A stretch of 64,000 bases of DNA from contig CP047152.1 of assembly GCA_041879295.1 (NCBI GenBank), forward strand, positions 3,291,501 to 3,355,500, read 5' to 3'. The position numbers and the translations under genes are program-made. The notes below the pieces were generated by a model. That model was not told the origin of the DNA. It worked only from the letters and a program-made list of their open reading frames with translations, and did no database searches. The stretch is from Pseudomonas putida (lineage in GTDB: Bacteria; Pseudomonadota; Gammaproteobacteria; Pseudomonadales; Pseudomonadaceae). Position 1 is the first letter of the stretch. Each line of letters opens with the position of its first letter. Positions 1 through 9,430 of this stretch are shown here, piece after piece.

Positions 1-3000
1 GACTTCCAGCCCGAGTTGGAGCTGTTGCCAAAGCCAGAGCCATTCTGCAGCCATTTCACGCCGTGCAGGGTGACGTTGTGCTCCTCTTCGTGGCCACCGG
101 CGTGCATGCGCAGGCGCACGTTGTCACCGGAATAGGTTCGCAGCAATGGGGTGAACGGGTCGCCCGGCTCGGCGCCGGCCGTGTTGATATGTGGCGGGAA
201 CAGCGTGGTGCCGCCGGTGGGGCCGACTGCCGAGGTGATCGCCGATGGCGACAGGTTCATCGCCGGGATAGCGCGGTCGGTACGGGTTTGCAGGGCATAG
301 CTGAGGTCGCCGGCCAGGCCGTCGGCCTGCATGCCACGCTTGCCGTCCGGGCCGACCTTGTTCGGGTCGTACACGCGCAGGGCCAGCGGCTCGTTACGGT
401 AGTTGACGACGAACATCCCCGGGTCATCCACCGAGATCGCCTGCGGGCATGGCCGGCTTGGGCAGCCAGGGTTGATACCACCACGTTCCTCGACGATGGC
501 CTCAAGCAGGCTCGACGCCTTGCCACGCACGGGCGGGTTGATGGCGTAGCGGAAGCTGTCGGCCGTGGCCGGGTACGACTGGGCATTGGGAATGCCGTCC
601 GGCCCTGCGCCTACATACACGCCGGCTTCATAGGCATGCTGGAAGTCGCTGTACTCCAGGAAGAACTCGCGGTAGCTGTCGTTCTTGCCGTCGCCATCGT
701 GATCGCCGGTCTGGATCACCGCCTGCCACGAGGTCGGGCCGCCGTCCTGGCGCGTGGCCGGGTTATACAGCTGCTCGCCGGTTTCGGCGTGGTACCAGGT
801 AGAGCCGGCCGGTTCGGCCAGCACGGTGGCATACAGGCCCACTTGCTGGTGGGTCGATGGGCCAAGGTGGTCATGGGTGAAGATGGTGCCCAGGCCACGG
901 TCGACGTTATGCACGTTCACCAGCGGGTCGGCGAACCAGCGCTGCATGGCTGTACGTGCGCCCAGCCAGTCGGCGCGGCCAAAGCGGCCGAAGTACGGGT
1001 GCTGCCTGGCTATCGGGCAGGCAGCAGTGCCATCGCGACTATCCCCTTCGGTGCAACCGTTATAAGTACGAATGGCATGCACGCGCTCGACCACGCTACC
1101 GGGCGAAAGAATGCCGTCTTCGTAGTTCCAGCCGTTGGCCGAACCGTCGGCGGCGGTCAGGTCCCATTTGGGCAGGTGGATGTGCTGGCCGATCACGTCG
1201 GTCGGGGTGCGCACCTGGTAATCGTCCATCTCATAGATGTTCGGGATTAGGTTGGTGTGCTGGTACATCGCGCAGTCGAAGGTGTTCATGCGCATCACCA
1301 GCGGCTCTGGCGGGCGCTGCTTGGTAATGACCGGCCAGGCGTCCTCCCACAGGGCGATGATGCGTGCCTGCGGGAAGTGGTAGCCCACTTTGTTATACAC
1401 CGCGTCGAACTGGATGTTGGCCCCTTTGTAGATGCGTGGGCGGTCGGCAGTGAAGGCCGAGGCGCCACGGAAGTTCACACCCGTCAGGCTCTCTCCACTG
1501 TTGAACTCACCGACCCCGGAGGACTGCGTCAGACGTTTTCCACGGTCATCCATGCAGGGCTCGTAGTACGGCGCACCCGCAGTCGGCAAGGCGCCGTTGG
1601 TGCGGAACGCCTTGGCCACTGGCTGGTTACCGGGAATCAGTGCATAGCTGGGGTGTTCACCCATGGCGTGGAACTGCATGGCTGCCTGCTCCACATCGGT
1701 GCCCTCCTCAGGCAGGTAGATGGGCTTGGCCTTGTGCACGACCTTGGTGAAGTCCAGTTTGGTGGTGGTGGTATCCGCTACGCCACCGGCCGACACACCG
1801 TCCAGTGCATGGCGGCCAAGGCCGCCGTCCCAGCCATCGACCTGGTTCGCATCCAGGTTGGCCCACAGGGCTTTACCGCTGTCTTTCAGTTGCCGGGCCA
1901 GGGCCGGGTCGAGCATGTCCAGGGGCGGGGTTGGCGGGCGATTGCCGACGCTGCTTTCCATGCCGCCGATCCAGAACGGGTAGCCTGGGTTTTTCAACGT
2001 GCCGTCGGCATTTCGGTTGGCCTCGGTGCGGTCGACCAGCGCCAGCGAGCCCACGGCCTTGCGCACGGGCGCCTCGCCGGCAGGCTCGTCATCGTCTTCG
2101 TGGTCATCATCGTTGGCGGCAACCAACGTTTCGGAGAGCTTGGGCACGACCACGACTTTGCCGGGCATGGGCGGCATGGCCTTGCCGGGCAGCGGCACGA
2201 TGGCCGGAATAGGCGTACCGGCAATGATCTCGCCATCGGGCAGGGCTCGGGCGCCAACGGCCGGCTTACCGCTCCGCAGTGCGAACGGGGTACTGTGGAA
2301 GCCATTCTCGCCCTCCCCGCTTACCTCCAGCCGCGTGCCTTCTTCGAACACGTCATGCACCCGCCACATGGCCCACATGCCTTGGGCGAAGTGCGGGTAG
2401 AAGTGACAGTGGTAAATGGCATCGCCGGCAACACGGTTGCGGTTGCCCGAACCGCCGTTGGCGATTTCGTAGGTGTAGCCGACGCCAGCGCCGATGCCTT
2501 GGGCATCGATGTAGTCGGAGTTGTCGTCATTGGGGTTGAACAGCCACTGATGGCCGTGCAAGTGGAAGATGTGCTGCTCGTGCCCGTTGTGGGTGTTGCG
2601 GAACTTGGTGAAGTCACCGATATAGCTGTGGTGCACGTTGGCAGGCTCTGAGGGGTAAAGGGCCATGCTGGCCTTGACCCCGACGGCACTGGCCGGCGGC
2701 ACTTCGCCCGGGCGGATGTGTTCCAGGCCGACGTTGGCCGGTACATCCACCAGGGTGCCTATATCACCGACCGTGTGGGCGCTGAGGAAGAACTCTTCAT
2801 AGGCACACGACAGGCAGTCGTGCATCGGCCCCACCCCCAAGCGGTTGGCCACCACTTCGGCACCCATGCCACCAGAGCCGTAATTGATCATGAACGCATC
2901 GCGCGCCGGCTCCAGCACGTGGCCCATCACCGGGTCGGCCCAGTAGCCAGGGAAGGCCTGGGTACCGGCAACCTCGTCGGCGAACTGCGAGGCGAAATCA

Positions 3001-4013
3001 CGGAACGCCTCCAGTCGGTTGGGCAGCGCCGGGTTGCGTTTGCCCGTGCTTTCCAGCGGGTAAGTAGAGCTGGGGAAGCTGCCGTCGGGGTTGGGCCCCA
3101 TGACGATGGCATCGGTTTCGCTGCTGATGATCTCGTTGCCGTTGACCATGGCAATGATCGGTTTGCCAGCCTTGCCTTCGGCGATCCACGGCTCGACCTG
3201 CGGATAACGGGCTTCGTAGTCGATCACGGGCTGGCCGGTGGCAGTTCGACCGGTGGTGGCCAGGCGCATTTCTTCTTCGGTGAGGGTATTGCGGTAGGTA
3301 CGGCCCAGTTTGGGCACCACTACCACCTGGCCGAACAGGCCATTGGAGACGTTGCCCGCCGTGCCCTCGCCGCCGAACGTAGCGGCTTTGCTGGTGGCGG
3401 CGAAGGCGCCTTCGCGCTCGGCATACAAGGTGTAGCTGCGGGTGCTGCCGGGGTTGACGAAGAAGTTGCCGTTGCGCCCGGTATAGGCGGAAATATCGGC
3501 AATGCTGTTCACCGCCTGCATACCGTTGACCTGGAAGCCGACCATGCGCTCGGCCACCTGCTCGTCGGCGACAAAGCCTTCGCCGCCTTCGTTTTCAACC
3601 TCCGGCGCCTCTGCCTCACCCTCGGGCACTTCGGCCTCGATACCGTGCTTGTTGGGGTTCGCCTTGTAATCCAGCAGGTTGGTGAGGTTGACCGTCAGGC
3701 AGTCACCGGCCGCCACGCGCAGCACGATAGGCCGCGGGCGCTTGTCCGGGCGCAGGGTAACCTTGCCCGGTACTGCGGCCCCGCCCTTGCTGAGGGGGAC
3801 CTGCTTGTCGTCCACCACATCCTCACGAAGGGCAAACATCATGCCGTTGGCGTTTTGCGCGCCAAGGCGGTTGAACATCAGTGGCTGATCCAGTGCCACC
3901 ACGTTGGCGACCAGGGTGCGCTGGCACTGCACAGCCGCCTCGCTGGTTGCTTCCCAGCCAAGCAAGGCCAGTAAAAGTGACGACAGGATGGGGCCTTTGA
4001 GCGGCGTCGACAT
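1..4013 (-). CDS. Giant multicopper oxidase, MnxG/McoA type (3' end beyond left edge)
   Basis: The reading frame is open from ATG at 4013 to the left edge, giving 1337 codons with no stop; the C-terminus is outside the window. A signal-like hydrophobic stretch lies at residues 8-20 (ILSSLLLALLGW). Copper-site motifs are spread over several cupredoxin-like domains: HIFHLHGHQW near residue 481, HCHFYPHFAQGM near 535 (type 1 site with axial Met), THDHLGPSTHQQ near 1047, and RMHAGGHEEEH near 1301. An acidic DDDHEDDDE stretch lies near 640. This size and layout match the very large Mn(II)-oxidising MnxG/McoA family (about 1,700-1,950 aa) rather than CopA or laccases. An SD GGAGG at 4020-4024 sits 6 nt before the ATG and supports this start. 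The gene is divergent from the HIBCH gene. The real substrate (Mn, Fe or Cu) cannot be told from sequence. Confidence 0.88.
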   Translation of the reverse strand, partial: MSTPLKGPILSSLLLALLGWEATSEAAVQCQRTLVANVVALDQPLMFNRLGAQNANGMMFALREDVVDDKQVPLSKGGAAVPGKVTLRPDKRPRPIVLRVAAGDCLTVNLTNLLDYKANPNKHGIEAEVPEGEAEAPEVENEGGEGFVADEQVAERMVGFQVNGMQAVNSIADISAYTGRNGNFFVNPGSTRSYTLYAEREGAFAATSKAATFGGEGTAGNVSNGLFGQVVVVPKLGRTYRNTLTEEEMRLATTGRTATGQPVIDYEARYPQVEPWIAEGKAGKPIIAMVNGNEIISSETDAIVMGPNPDGSFPSSTYPLESTGKRNPALPNRLEAFRDFASQFADEVAGTQAFPGYWADPVMGHVLEPARDAFMINYGSGGMGAEVVANRLGVGPMHDCLSCAYEEFFLSAHTVGDIGTLVDVPANVGLEHIRPGEVPPASAVGVKASMALYPSEPANVHHSYIGDFTKFRNTHNGHEQHIFHLHGHQWLFNPNDDNSDYIDAQGIGAGVGYTYEIANGGSGNRNRVAGDAIYHCHFYPHFAQGMWAMWRVHDVFEEGTRLEVSGEGENGFHSTPFALRSGKPAVGARALPDGEIIAGTPIPAIVPLPGKAMPPMPGKVVVVPKLSETLVAANDDDHEDDDEPAGEAPVRKAVGSLALVDRTEANRNADGTLKNPGYPFWIGGMESSVGNRPPTPPLDMLDPALARQLKDSGKALWANLDANQVDGWDGGLGRHALDGVSAGGVADTTTTKLDFTKVVHKAKPIYLPEEGTDVEQAAMQFHAMGEHPSYALIPGNQPVAKAFRTNGALPTAGAPYYEPCMDDRGKRLTQSSGVGEFNSGESLTGVNFRGASAFTADRPRIYKGANIQFDAVYNKVGYHFPQARIIALWEDAWPVITKQRPPEPLVMRMNTFDCAMYQHTNLIPNIYEMDDYQVRTPTDVIGQHIHLPKWDLTAADGSANGWNYEDGILSPGSVVERVHAIRTYNGCTEGDSRDGTAACPIARQHPYFGRFGRADWLGARTAMQRWFADPLVNVHNVDRGLGTIFTHDHLGPSTHQQVGLYATVLAEPAGSTWYHAETGEQLYNPATRQDGGPTSWQAVIQTGDHDGDGKNDSYREFFLEYSDFQHAYEAGVYVGAGPDGIPNAQSYPATADSFRYAINPPVRGKASSLLEAIVEERGGINPGCPSRPCPQAISVDDPGMFVVNYRNEPLALRVYDPNKVGPDGKRGMQADGLAGDLSYALQTRTDRAIPAMNLSPSAITSAVGPTGGTTLFPPHINTAGAEPGDPFTPLLRTYSGDNVRLRMHAGGHEEEHNVTLHGVKWLQNGSGFGNSSNSGWK

Positions 4014-4341
4014 GCTGCACCTCCGGGACACAGGATCTCTGCGAGGAGCTGGAGCAAGGTGTGTGCCAGAAGAAAACTTCCATATTTGTCAGTAAGTTGT
4101 GCGGTCAACCGCAACAAACTGGGGAGGATCCCCCAACAGGTTCCCCCGAATCGGGGGACGACGTCCCGTGGGGTAATGGCTACTCCACAAGGCGCGCGCT
4201 GGGCTCGCACAAGGTAAAAACGCACGATACCCTTGCACAATTGTCGATTGTGCAAGGCAAATTCGCATGCAAGGATCCTGCGATCCTCCAGCGAACTCCA
4301 GACTTCACTTGGAAAATCAATAACAAAGCAGGGAGAACGCA
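4014..4341. promoter_or_regulatory. Divergent intergenic region with perfect 11-bp inverted repeat
   Basis: This 328-bp region separates the divergent oxidase and HIBCH genes. It holds a perfect inverted repeat CCTTGCACAAT (4231-4241), spacer TGTCG, ATTGTGCAAGG (4247-4257), about 85 bp before the HIBCH start. No T-tract follows, so an operator is more likely than a terminator. A GC-rich dyad TTCCCCCGAATCGGGGGA lies near 4141-4158. No coding signal is seen here. Confidence 0.6.
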
Positions 4342-5415
4342 ATGACTGCGCACGCTCATACCGCGGCAGCAACCGACCACGTACTGGCCGAGGTCCGCAA
4401 CCAGATCGGCCACCTGACCCTGAACCGCCCTGCCGGTCTCAATGCCCTGACCCTGGACATGGTGCGCAGCCTGCGTCAGCACCTGGATCAGTGGGCCGAC
4501 AACCCGCACGTGCGCGCCGTGGTCCTGCGCGGCGAAGGCCCCAAGGGGTTCTGTGCCGGTGGCGACATCCGCTCGTTGTACGACAGCTTCAAGGCCGGCG
4601 ACACGCTGCATGAAACCTTTTTCGTCGAAGAGTACGCCCTCGACCTGGTCATTCACCGCTACCGCAAGCCAATACTGGTGGTGATGGACGGTTTCACCCT
4701 CGGTGGCGGCATGGGCCTGGCCCAGGGCTGCGACCTGCGCGTGGTCACCGAGCGCAGCCGGCTGGGCATGCCCGAAGTTGGCATCGGCTACTTCCCGGAC
4801 GTGGGCGGCAGCTACTTCCTCTCACGCATCCCCGGCGAGCTGGGCATCTACCTGGGTGTCAGCGGTGCCCAGATCCAGGCGGCCGACGCCTTGTACTGCG
4901 GCCTGGCCGACTGGTACCTGGCCAGCGACCAGCTCGCCGCCCTATACCAAGGCCTCGACCAGCTCGACTTCAGCGACCACCCGCTGAAGGACCTGCAAAA
5001 CCTGCTGGCCAGGCTCGGTAGCCAGGTGCTGGATGATGCGCCACTGGAAAAGCTGCGCCCGGCCATCGACCACTTCTTCGCCCTGCCCGACCTGCCAGCC
5101 ATCGTCGAGCAACTGCGTGCGGTGAGCCTTGGCGACAGCCACGCCTGGGCGATGGCCACCGCCGATCAGCTGGAAACCCGCTCGCCTCTGGCCATGGCGG
5201 TTACGCTGGAGATGCTGCGCCGAGGGCGCGAGCTGGGCATTGACGACTGCTTTGCCATGGAACTGCACCTGGACCGCCAGTGGTTCCAGCACGGCGACAT
5301 CATCGAAGGCGTGCGTGCCCTGATCATCGACAAGGACAAGCAGCCCCGCTGGAACCCGCCGACCCTGGCCGCGCTGCAACGCCAGCGGGTCGAACAATTC
5401 TTCGAAGGCCTGTGA
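4342..5415 (+). CDS. 3-hydroxyisobutyryl-CoA hydrolase family protein (enoyl-CoA hydratase/isomerase fold)
   Basis: This is a 357-aa crotonase-fold protein. It has the oxyanion-hole motif [12 protein letters not shown] (about residues 70-82), [10 protein letters not shown] (about 117-127) and [13 protein letters not shown] (about 148-160). The C-terminal [22 protein letters not shown] segment ([11 protein letters not shown]) is diagnostic of HIBCH rather than simple enoyl-CoA hydratases. Expected reaction: 3-hydroxyisobutyryl-CoA to 3-hydroxyisobutyrate plus CoA in valine breakdown. The next gene, an acyl-CoA dehydrogenase, starts 16 nt downstream, so the two form an operon. A GGGAG-type RBS precedes the ATG. 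It may be annotated elsewhere as enoyl-CoA hydratase. Confidence 0.85.
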   Translation: MTAHAHTAAATDHVLAEVRNQIGHLTLNRPAGLNALTLDMVRSLRQHLDQWADNPHVRAVVLRGEGPKGFCAGGDIRSLYDSFKAGDTLHETFFVEEYALDLVIHRYRKPILVVMDGFTLGGGMGLAQGCDLRVVTERSRLGMPEVGIGYFPDVGGSYFLSRIPGELGIYLGVSGAQIQAADALYCGLADWYLASDQLAALYQGLDQLDFSDHPLKDLQNLLARLGSQVLDDAPLEKLRPAIDHFFALPDLPAIVEQLRAVSLGDSHAWAMATADQLETRSPLAMAVTLEMLRRGRELGIDDCFAMELHLDRQWFQHGDIIEGVRALIIDKDKQPRWNPPTLAALQRQRVEQFFEGL

Positions 5416-5431
5416 GCCCGGGAGTACACAG

Positions 5432-6583
5432 ATGCAAGACCTCGAACTGAGCGAAGAACAGATCATGATCCGCGACATGGCCCGGGACTTTGCCCGTGGC
5501 GAAATCGCACCCCATGCCCAGGCCTGGGAAAAGGCCGGCTGGATCGATGATGGCGTGGTGCGCAAGATGGGCGAACTGGGCCTGTTGGGCATGGTGGTGC
5601 CCGAAGACTTCGGCGGCAGCTACACCGACTATGTCGCCTACGCCCTGGCAGTGGAAGAGATCGCCGCCGGCTGCGGCGCCACCGGGGCGATGATGAGCAT
5701 CCACAACTCGGTAGGTTGCGGCCCGCTGCTGGCCTACGGCACCGCCGAACAGCAACAGCAGTGGCTGCCACGCCTGGCCAGCGGCGAGGTGATTGGCTGC
5801 TTCTGCCTGACCGAGCCACAGGCCGGCTCCGAGGCGCACAACCTGCGCACCCGCGCCGAGTTGGTGGATGGCCAGTGGGTCATCAACGGAGCCAAGCAGT
5901 TCGTCAGCAATGCCCGCCGTGCCGGCCTGGCGATCGTCTTCGCAGTGACCGACCCGGAGCTGGGCAAGAAAGGCCTGTCGGCGTTCCTGGTGCCCACCGA
6001 CAACCCTGGGTTCAAGGTTGACCGCAGCGAGCACAAGATGGGCATCCGCGCCTCCGACACCTGCGCGGTCACCTTCGACAACTGCCGCATTCCTGCCGCC
6101 AATATCCTCGGTGAGCGTGGCAAGGGCCTGGCCATTGCCCTGTCCAACCTCGAAGGCGGCCGTATCGGCATTGCCGCCCAGGCCTTGGGCATCGCCCGCG
6201 CCGCATTCGAAGCGGCGCTGGTCTACTCGCGTGACCGCATACAGTTTGGCAAGCCGATCAACGAACACCAGAGCATCGCCAATCTGCTGGCCGACATGCA
6301 GGTGCAGGTGAACGCCGCACGTTTGCTGATCCTGCATGCCGCCCGCCTGCGCAGCGCCGGCAAGCCGTGCCTGTCGGAAGCGTCACAGGCCAAGCTGTTC
6401 GCTTCGGAAATGGCCGAGCGGGTGTGCTCGATGGCTATCCAGGTGCATGGTGGGTACGGTTATCTGGAAGACTACCCGGTGGAGCGCTATTACCGGGATG
6501 CGCGGATTACGCAGATCTATGAAGGGTCGAGCGAGATCCAGCGCATGCTGATTGCACGGGAATTGAAAAACTATCCGCTGTAA
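5432..6583 (+). CDS. Acyl-CoA dehydrogenase, short/branched-chain type
   Basis: A 383-aa flavoprotein of normal ACAD length. It shows the FAD-binding segment [14 protein letters not shown] (about 128-141), the substrate loop FVSNARRAG, and the C-terminal [20 protein letters not shown] and [10 protein letters not shown] motifs; the Glu of IYEG is the usual catalytic base position. Located 16 nt after the HIBCH-like gene, it is a good candidate for an isobutyryl-CoA dehydrogenase (ACAD8-like), supplying methacrylyl-CoA two steps upstream of the hydrolase. The methacrylyl-CoA hydratase and mmsAB functions are not in the window. Substrate is an inference from context. Confidence 0.87.
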   Translation: MQDLELSEEQIMIRDMARDFARGEIAPHAQAWEKAGWIDDGVVRKMGELGLLGMVVPEDFGGSYTDYVAYALAVEEIAAGCGATGAMMSIHNSVGCGPLLAYGTAEQQQQWLPRLASGEVIGCFCLTEPQAGSEAHNLRTRAELVDGQWVINGAKQFVSNARRAGLAIVFAVTDPELGKKGLSAFLVPTDNPGFKVDRSEHKMGIRASDTCAVTFDNCRIPAANILGERGKGLAIALSNLEGGRIGIAAQALGIARAAFEAALVYSRDRIQFGKPINEHQSIANLLADMQVQVNAARLLILHAARLRSAGKPCLSEASQAKLFASEMAERVCSMAIQVHGGYGYLEDYPVERYYRDARITQIYEGSSEIQRMLIARELKNYPL

Positions 6584-6630
6584 CGCAAAGGCAACGCGGT
6601 TTTTGGGGGAGTGGGCGACGCGGTGGATGG

Positions 6631-6672
6631 CACCGGCTTTGCCGGTGTTCGCGGGCGCGCCCGCTCCCACAG
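6631..6672. repeat. REP element
   Basis: P. putida-type REP: CACCGGCTTTGCCGGTG hairpin followed by GCGGGCGCGCCCGCTCCCACAG. It lies between the convergent acyl-CoA dehydrogenase and LysR genes and may also serve as a transcription barrier. Confidence 0.85.
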
Positions 6673-6699
6673 TAATGTCACCGCGGCAAACTTCTCGCC

Positions 6700-7632
6700 T
6701 CAGCGCCAATACCGCGCATCATCCACCACTCTGGCATGCCCCTCGAACAACGCCGGCAACTGTTCCTTGAGGTAGTCGATCCAGGTGCGCACCTTGGCGT
6801 CCAGGTAGTGGCGTGACGGATACATCGCATACAGCGCACTCTCCCGCAGCCGATACGGTGCCAACAACCGGCACAAGCGCCCCTGCCTGATCGCCTCGCT
6901 GGCGGTGTAGAACGGCAGCAGGCCAATGCCCATGCCCAGCTCGCTGGCCACCAGCATGGCGTCGGCGACGTTGGTAGAGAAACTGTCGTTCGGGGCGATC
7001 ACGCACTGGTCAACCCCTTGCGGGAACACCCAGTCACCTTCGTACATCGGGTAAGCCATGCGCAGGCAGCGATGGCCGTGCAAGTCTTCGGGGCGCTCCG
7101 GTACACCGTGAGTATCCAGGTAACCGGGGGCCGCGCAGGGGATGCTGAAAATGTTGCCCAGCGGCACAGCGATCAGCTGCGAATCCGGCAGCGCACCGTC
7201 CACAGTGATCACCACGTCATGCCCTTCGGCCAGCGGGTCGGGGTTGCGCTGCGACAGCGTCAGCTCGATCACCACTTCCGGATATAGCGTGTTGTAGCCG
7301 GCCACCAGCGGCATCAGCAACAGCCCCATGCCGTGTGGGCAGTGCAAACGCAGATGGCCGCGAGGCGTGAGGTGCGCCCCTCGCGCTTCGCCCACGGCTT
7401 CTTCGGTCAGCAGCATGATCTGCCGCGCACGCTCCAGAAACCGCTCACCCGCCTCGCTCATGCGCAAGCGCCGGGTGGTGCGGTGCAGCAGGCGGGTCTG
7501 CAGCTGGTTCTCCAGCTCGGCAACGATGCGCGAAACCTGCGCTGCAGAAATATCCAGAGCATTGGCAGCTGCAGCAAAGCTGCCACATTCCACCACACGG
7601 GTGAAGGTACGCATGGCATGCAGCATGTCCAT
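6700..7632 (-). CDS. LysR-family transcriptional regulator
   Basis: A 310-aa LysR-type regulator. The N-terminal winged helix is clear (FTRVVECGSFAAAANAL, then SAAQVSRIVAELENQL around residues 10-45, then LLHRTTRRLRMSEAG). The rest is the periplasmic-binding-like effector domain. It is convergent with the acyl-CoA dehydrogenase and divergent from the small exported protein at 7747, so its target could be that gene, the acyl-CoA pair or itself. No effector can be read from sequence. Confidence 0.92.
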   Translation of the reverse strand: MDMLHAMRTFTRVVECGSFAAAANALDISAAQVSRIVAELENQLQTRLLHRTTRRLRMSEAGERFLERARQIMLLTEEAVGEARGAHLTPRGHLRLHCPHGMGLLLMPLVAGYNTLYPEVVIELTLSQRNPDPLAEGHDVVITVDGALPDSQLIAVPLGNIFSIPCAAPGYLDTHGVPERPEDLHGHRCLRMAYPMYEGDWVFPQGVDQCVIAPNDSFSTNVADAMLVASELGMGIGLLPFYTASEAIRQGRLCRLLAPYRLRESALYAMYPSRHYLDAKVRTWIDYLKEQLPALFEGHARVVDDARYWR

Positions 7633-7746
7633 GAAGGTGCGCTCCTTATTGTTGCGTTAAAAGCAGGAATCTATCACGTTTTAGCCCATTTATTGTGGAT
7701 GACCAATGAATAGATCATAAGCCATCCATTAAAAAAGGAGCCTGTG

Positions 7747-8007
7747 ATGAAACGCTCGATCGCTGTCCTTGCCATTGCCGCTGCCTTCGCCTCGTTCGGT
7801 GCTTTTGCCGATGCCGGCGACAACCAGCCCGTCAGCAGCCACTATGAATACGGCATGCCGCTGGACGTGGCCAAGGTCATTTCCATCACCCCGGCCAGTA
7901 ACGCCGCCGACTGCCAGGTGGGCACCGCACACATGGTGTACGTCGACCATCAGGGCCAGAAGCGCGAAATCGACTACCGGGAAATGGGCAACTGCTCGCA
8001 GCAGTGA
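7747..8007 (+). CDS. Small exported DUF2790-type protein
   Basis: An 86-aa protein with a clear Sec signal peptide (MKRSIAVLAIAAAFASFGAFADA, cleavage after AFA). The mature part carries two cysteines (DCQVG and GNCSQQ) that could form a disulfide. It resembles the DUF2790 family of small periplasmic Pseudomonas proteins, of unknown function. The ATG at 7747 follows AAGGAG (7735-7740) at 6 nt; the GTG one codon earlier is too close. The stop lies 1 nt from the convergent trmK stop. Confidence 0.8.
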   Translation: MKRSIAVLAIAAAFASFGAFADAGDNQPVSSHYEYGMPLDVAKVISITPASNAADCQVGTAHMVYVDHQGQKREIDYREMGNCSQQ

Positions 8008-8008
8008 G

Positions 8009-8701
8009 TCAGGCCAGCACCTGGGTGATCCAGCCCACCTGCTGATTGAAATCGTCGATCTTCGCCTGAGGCACCGCATCGCGGGCCCGCTGGAAATTGG
8101 CCAGGGTCTGCTGCTTCTGCCGCAGCATGCGCCGCCACTTGACCACAAACGCCTCGCTTTTTTCCTGCATCAACACGGGGCCGAAGTACAGCTGTTCAGC
8201 GCTATACATCACCCTGCCCGGCTCGGCGACGATGATCTCGTAATCGAAGCGGTTTTCCCGTAGCAGCTCTTCGCTGACGATCTGGTAACCATTGCCCGCC
8301 AGCCACTGGCGCAGCTCGCGCTCACCACCATTGGGCTGCAGTACCAGGCGCGTGACGCCGCCAAGGCGCTGCTTGCCGGCCTCGAGTATCTCGCACATGG
8401 TGTCGCCGCCCATGCCGCATATGCTCACCACCGAGATACGGTCTTGCGGCTCGACCGCTGCCAGCCCATCGGCCAGGCGCACGGTGACCCGCTCTTGCAG
8501 GCCGTTCTTGTGCACATTGCGCTGGGCCGAGGCGAACGGTGTCTGTGCCACCTCACCCGCTATAGCGGCCTCAAGCACGCCACGCAGCATCAAGGCCACC
8601 GGCAGGTAGCCGTGGTCCGAGCCAATGTCGGCCAAGCGCGCGCCCTGCGGTACATGGGCGGCCACGCGCTCCAGGCGCCTGGACAAAGTCTGTTCGTTCA
8701 A
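8009..8701 (-). CDS. trmK: tRNA (adenine22-N1)-methyltransferase TrmK family, TTG start
   Basis: SAM-dependent methyltransferase. Motif I is LADIGSDHGYLP (about residues 22-33); GMGGDTMCEIL and LVLQPNGGERELRQWL follow, all typical of TrmK (YqfN/COG2384). I chose the TTG at 8701 (LNEQTLSRRLERV...) because it gives the family's usual start and 230 aa, and AGGGG lies just upstream. An ATG at 8857 would add about 50 unrelated residues and overlap the start of the divergent RidA gene. It is expected to methylate N1 of A22 in tRNA. Confidence 0.82.
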   Translation of the reverse strand: MNEQTLSRRLERVAAHVPQGARLADIGSDHGYLPVALMLRGVLEAAIAGEVAQTPFASAQRNVHKNGLQERVTVRLADGLAAVEPQDRISVVSICGMGGDTMCEILEAGKQRLGGVTRLVLQPNGGERELRQWLAGNGYQIVSEELLRENRFDYEIIVAEPGRVMYSAEQLYFGPVLMQEKSEAFVVKWRRMLRQKQQTLANFQRARDAVPQAKIDDFNQQVGWITQVLA

Positions 8702-8837
8702 CGTAAACCCCTGGTTTTGCAATCGGCCGCGATTCTGACGGCGAACGCCGCGCATTTCAAACACCGAGGCACCCTCGACCGGGCGGATGCGCTCGCGTAG
8801 GCTTGCCGTTTTCCTTCCGTTGCAAGGCGAACACACC

Positions 8838-9218
8838 ATGGCAAATGCAGACATCATCTACACCCCGGACCCGGATGCCGAGTCGATTTCCTCCGACGTT
8901 GCCGAGTACAACGGCGTGCTGGTCACCACGCAAATCCCGACCCACGCCGACGGCAGCCTGGAACTGGGCGGCATCGTCGAGCAGAGCGAATGCACCCTGC
9001 AGGCGCTGAAAGTGGCCCTGGAAAAGGCCGGCAGCGGTATGGACCGCGTGCTGCACCTGACCATCTATCTCACCGACATGGCCGACCGCGCGGCGTTCAA
9101 CGAAGTGTACCAGCGCTTCTTCAGCAAGCCCTGGCCGGTGCGTGCGGCGGTGGGTGTGGCTTCGCTGGCATTTGAAGGCATGCGTGTGGAAGTGACGGCA
9201 ATGGCTGCCAAGCGCTGA
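8838..9218 (+). CDS. RidA/YjgF/YER057c/UK114 family protein
   Basis: A 126-aa Rid protein. The C-terminal PWPVRAAVGVASLAFEGMRVEVTAMA segment corresponds to the family signature, with Arg in the PVRAAVGV position that binds the carboxylate of imine/enamine substrates. Start ATG at 8838 follows AAGGCGA. Members deaminate reactive 2-aminoacrylate-type intermediates. It is divergent from trmK with a short shared promoter region. It is distinct from the second RidA-like gene at 28036. Confidence 0.88.
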   Translation: MANADIIYTPDPDAESISSDVAEYNGVLVTTQIPTHADGSLELGGIVEQSECTLQALKVALEKAGSGMDRVLHLTIYLTDMADRAAFNEVYQRFFSKPWPVRAAVGVASLAFEGMRVEVTAMAAKR

Positions 9219-9275
9219 GCTGCGCTTGTTGGGGTGCACAGCGCCCCCAACATCGTTGACTGACCGCAAAACCGC

Positions 9276-9321
9276 CGGGGCCGCTCTGCGGCCCTTTCGC
9301 GACACAAGGCCGCTCCCACAG
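9276..9321. repeat. REP element
   Basis: Divergent REP copy: GGGGCCGCTCTGCGGCCC hairpin followed by CGCGACACAAGGCCGCTCCCACAG, between ridA-like and rlhA genes. Confidence 0.75.
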
Positions 9322-9430
9322 TTGCGCGTGCCCGCAGCCAATCCCACCTCTCGGCACCCCAATGATGCCGCCAGCCCGTTTCACCGCTACAATGCCCGCC
9401 TAAACCGTGACAGCCCGAAAATATAACGAC

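Noticed and set aside
63..3974. Long plus-strand open frames opposite the multicopper oxidase (395, 464 and 418 codons)
   Set aside because: They are antisense shadows of GC-rich coding DNA; the minus frame carries all copper motifs without interruption.
6629..6644. TGGCACCGGCTTTGCC, an apparent perfect sigma-54 -24/-12 promoter
   Set aside because: It is part of a REP palindrome between convergent genes; the match comes from the REP sequence and no gene starts downstream in the right direction.
8702..8857. ATG start for trmK at 8857
   Set aside because: It would overlap the start of the divergent RidA gene and add about 50 residues absent from the family; the TTG at 8701 has an SD-like AGGGG and the right N-terminus.
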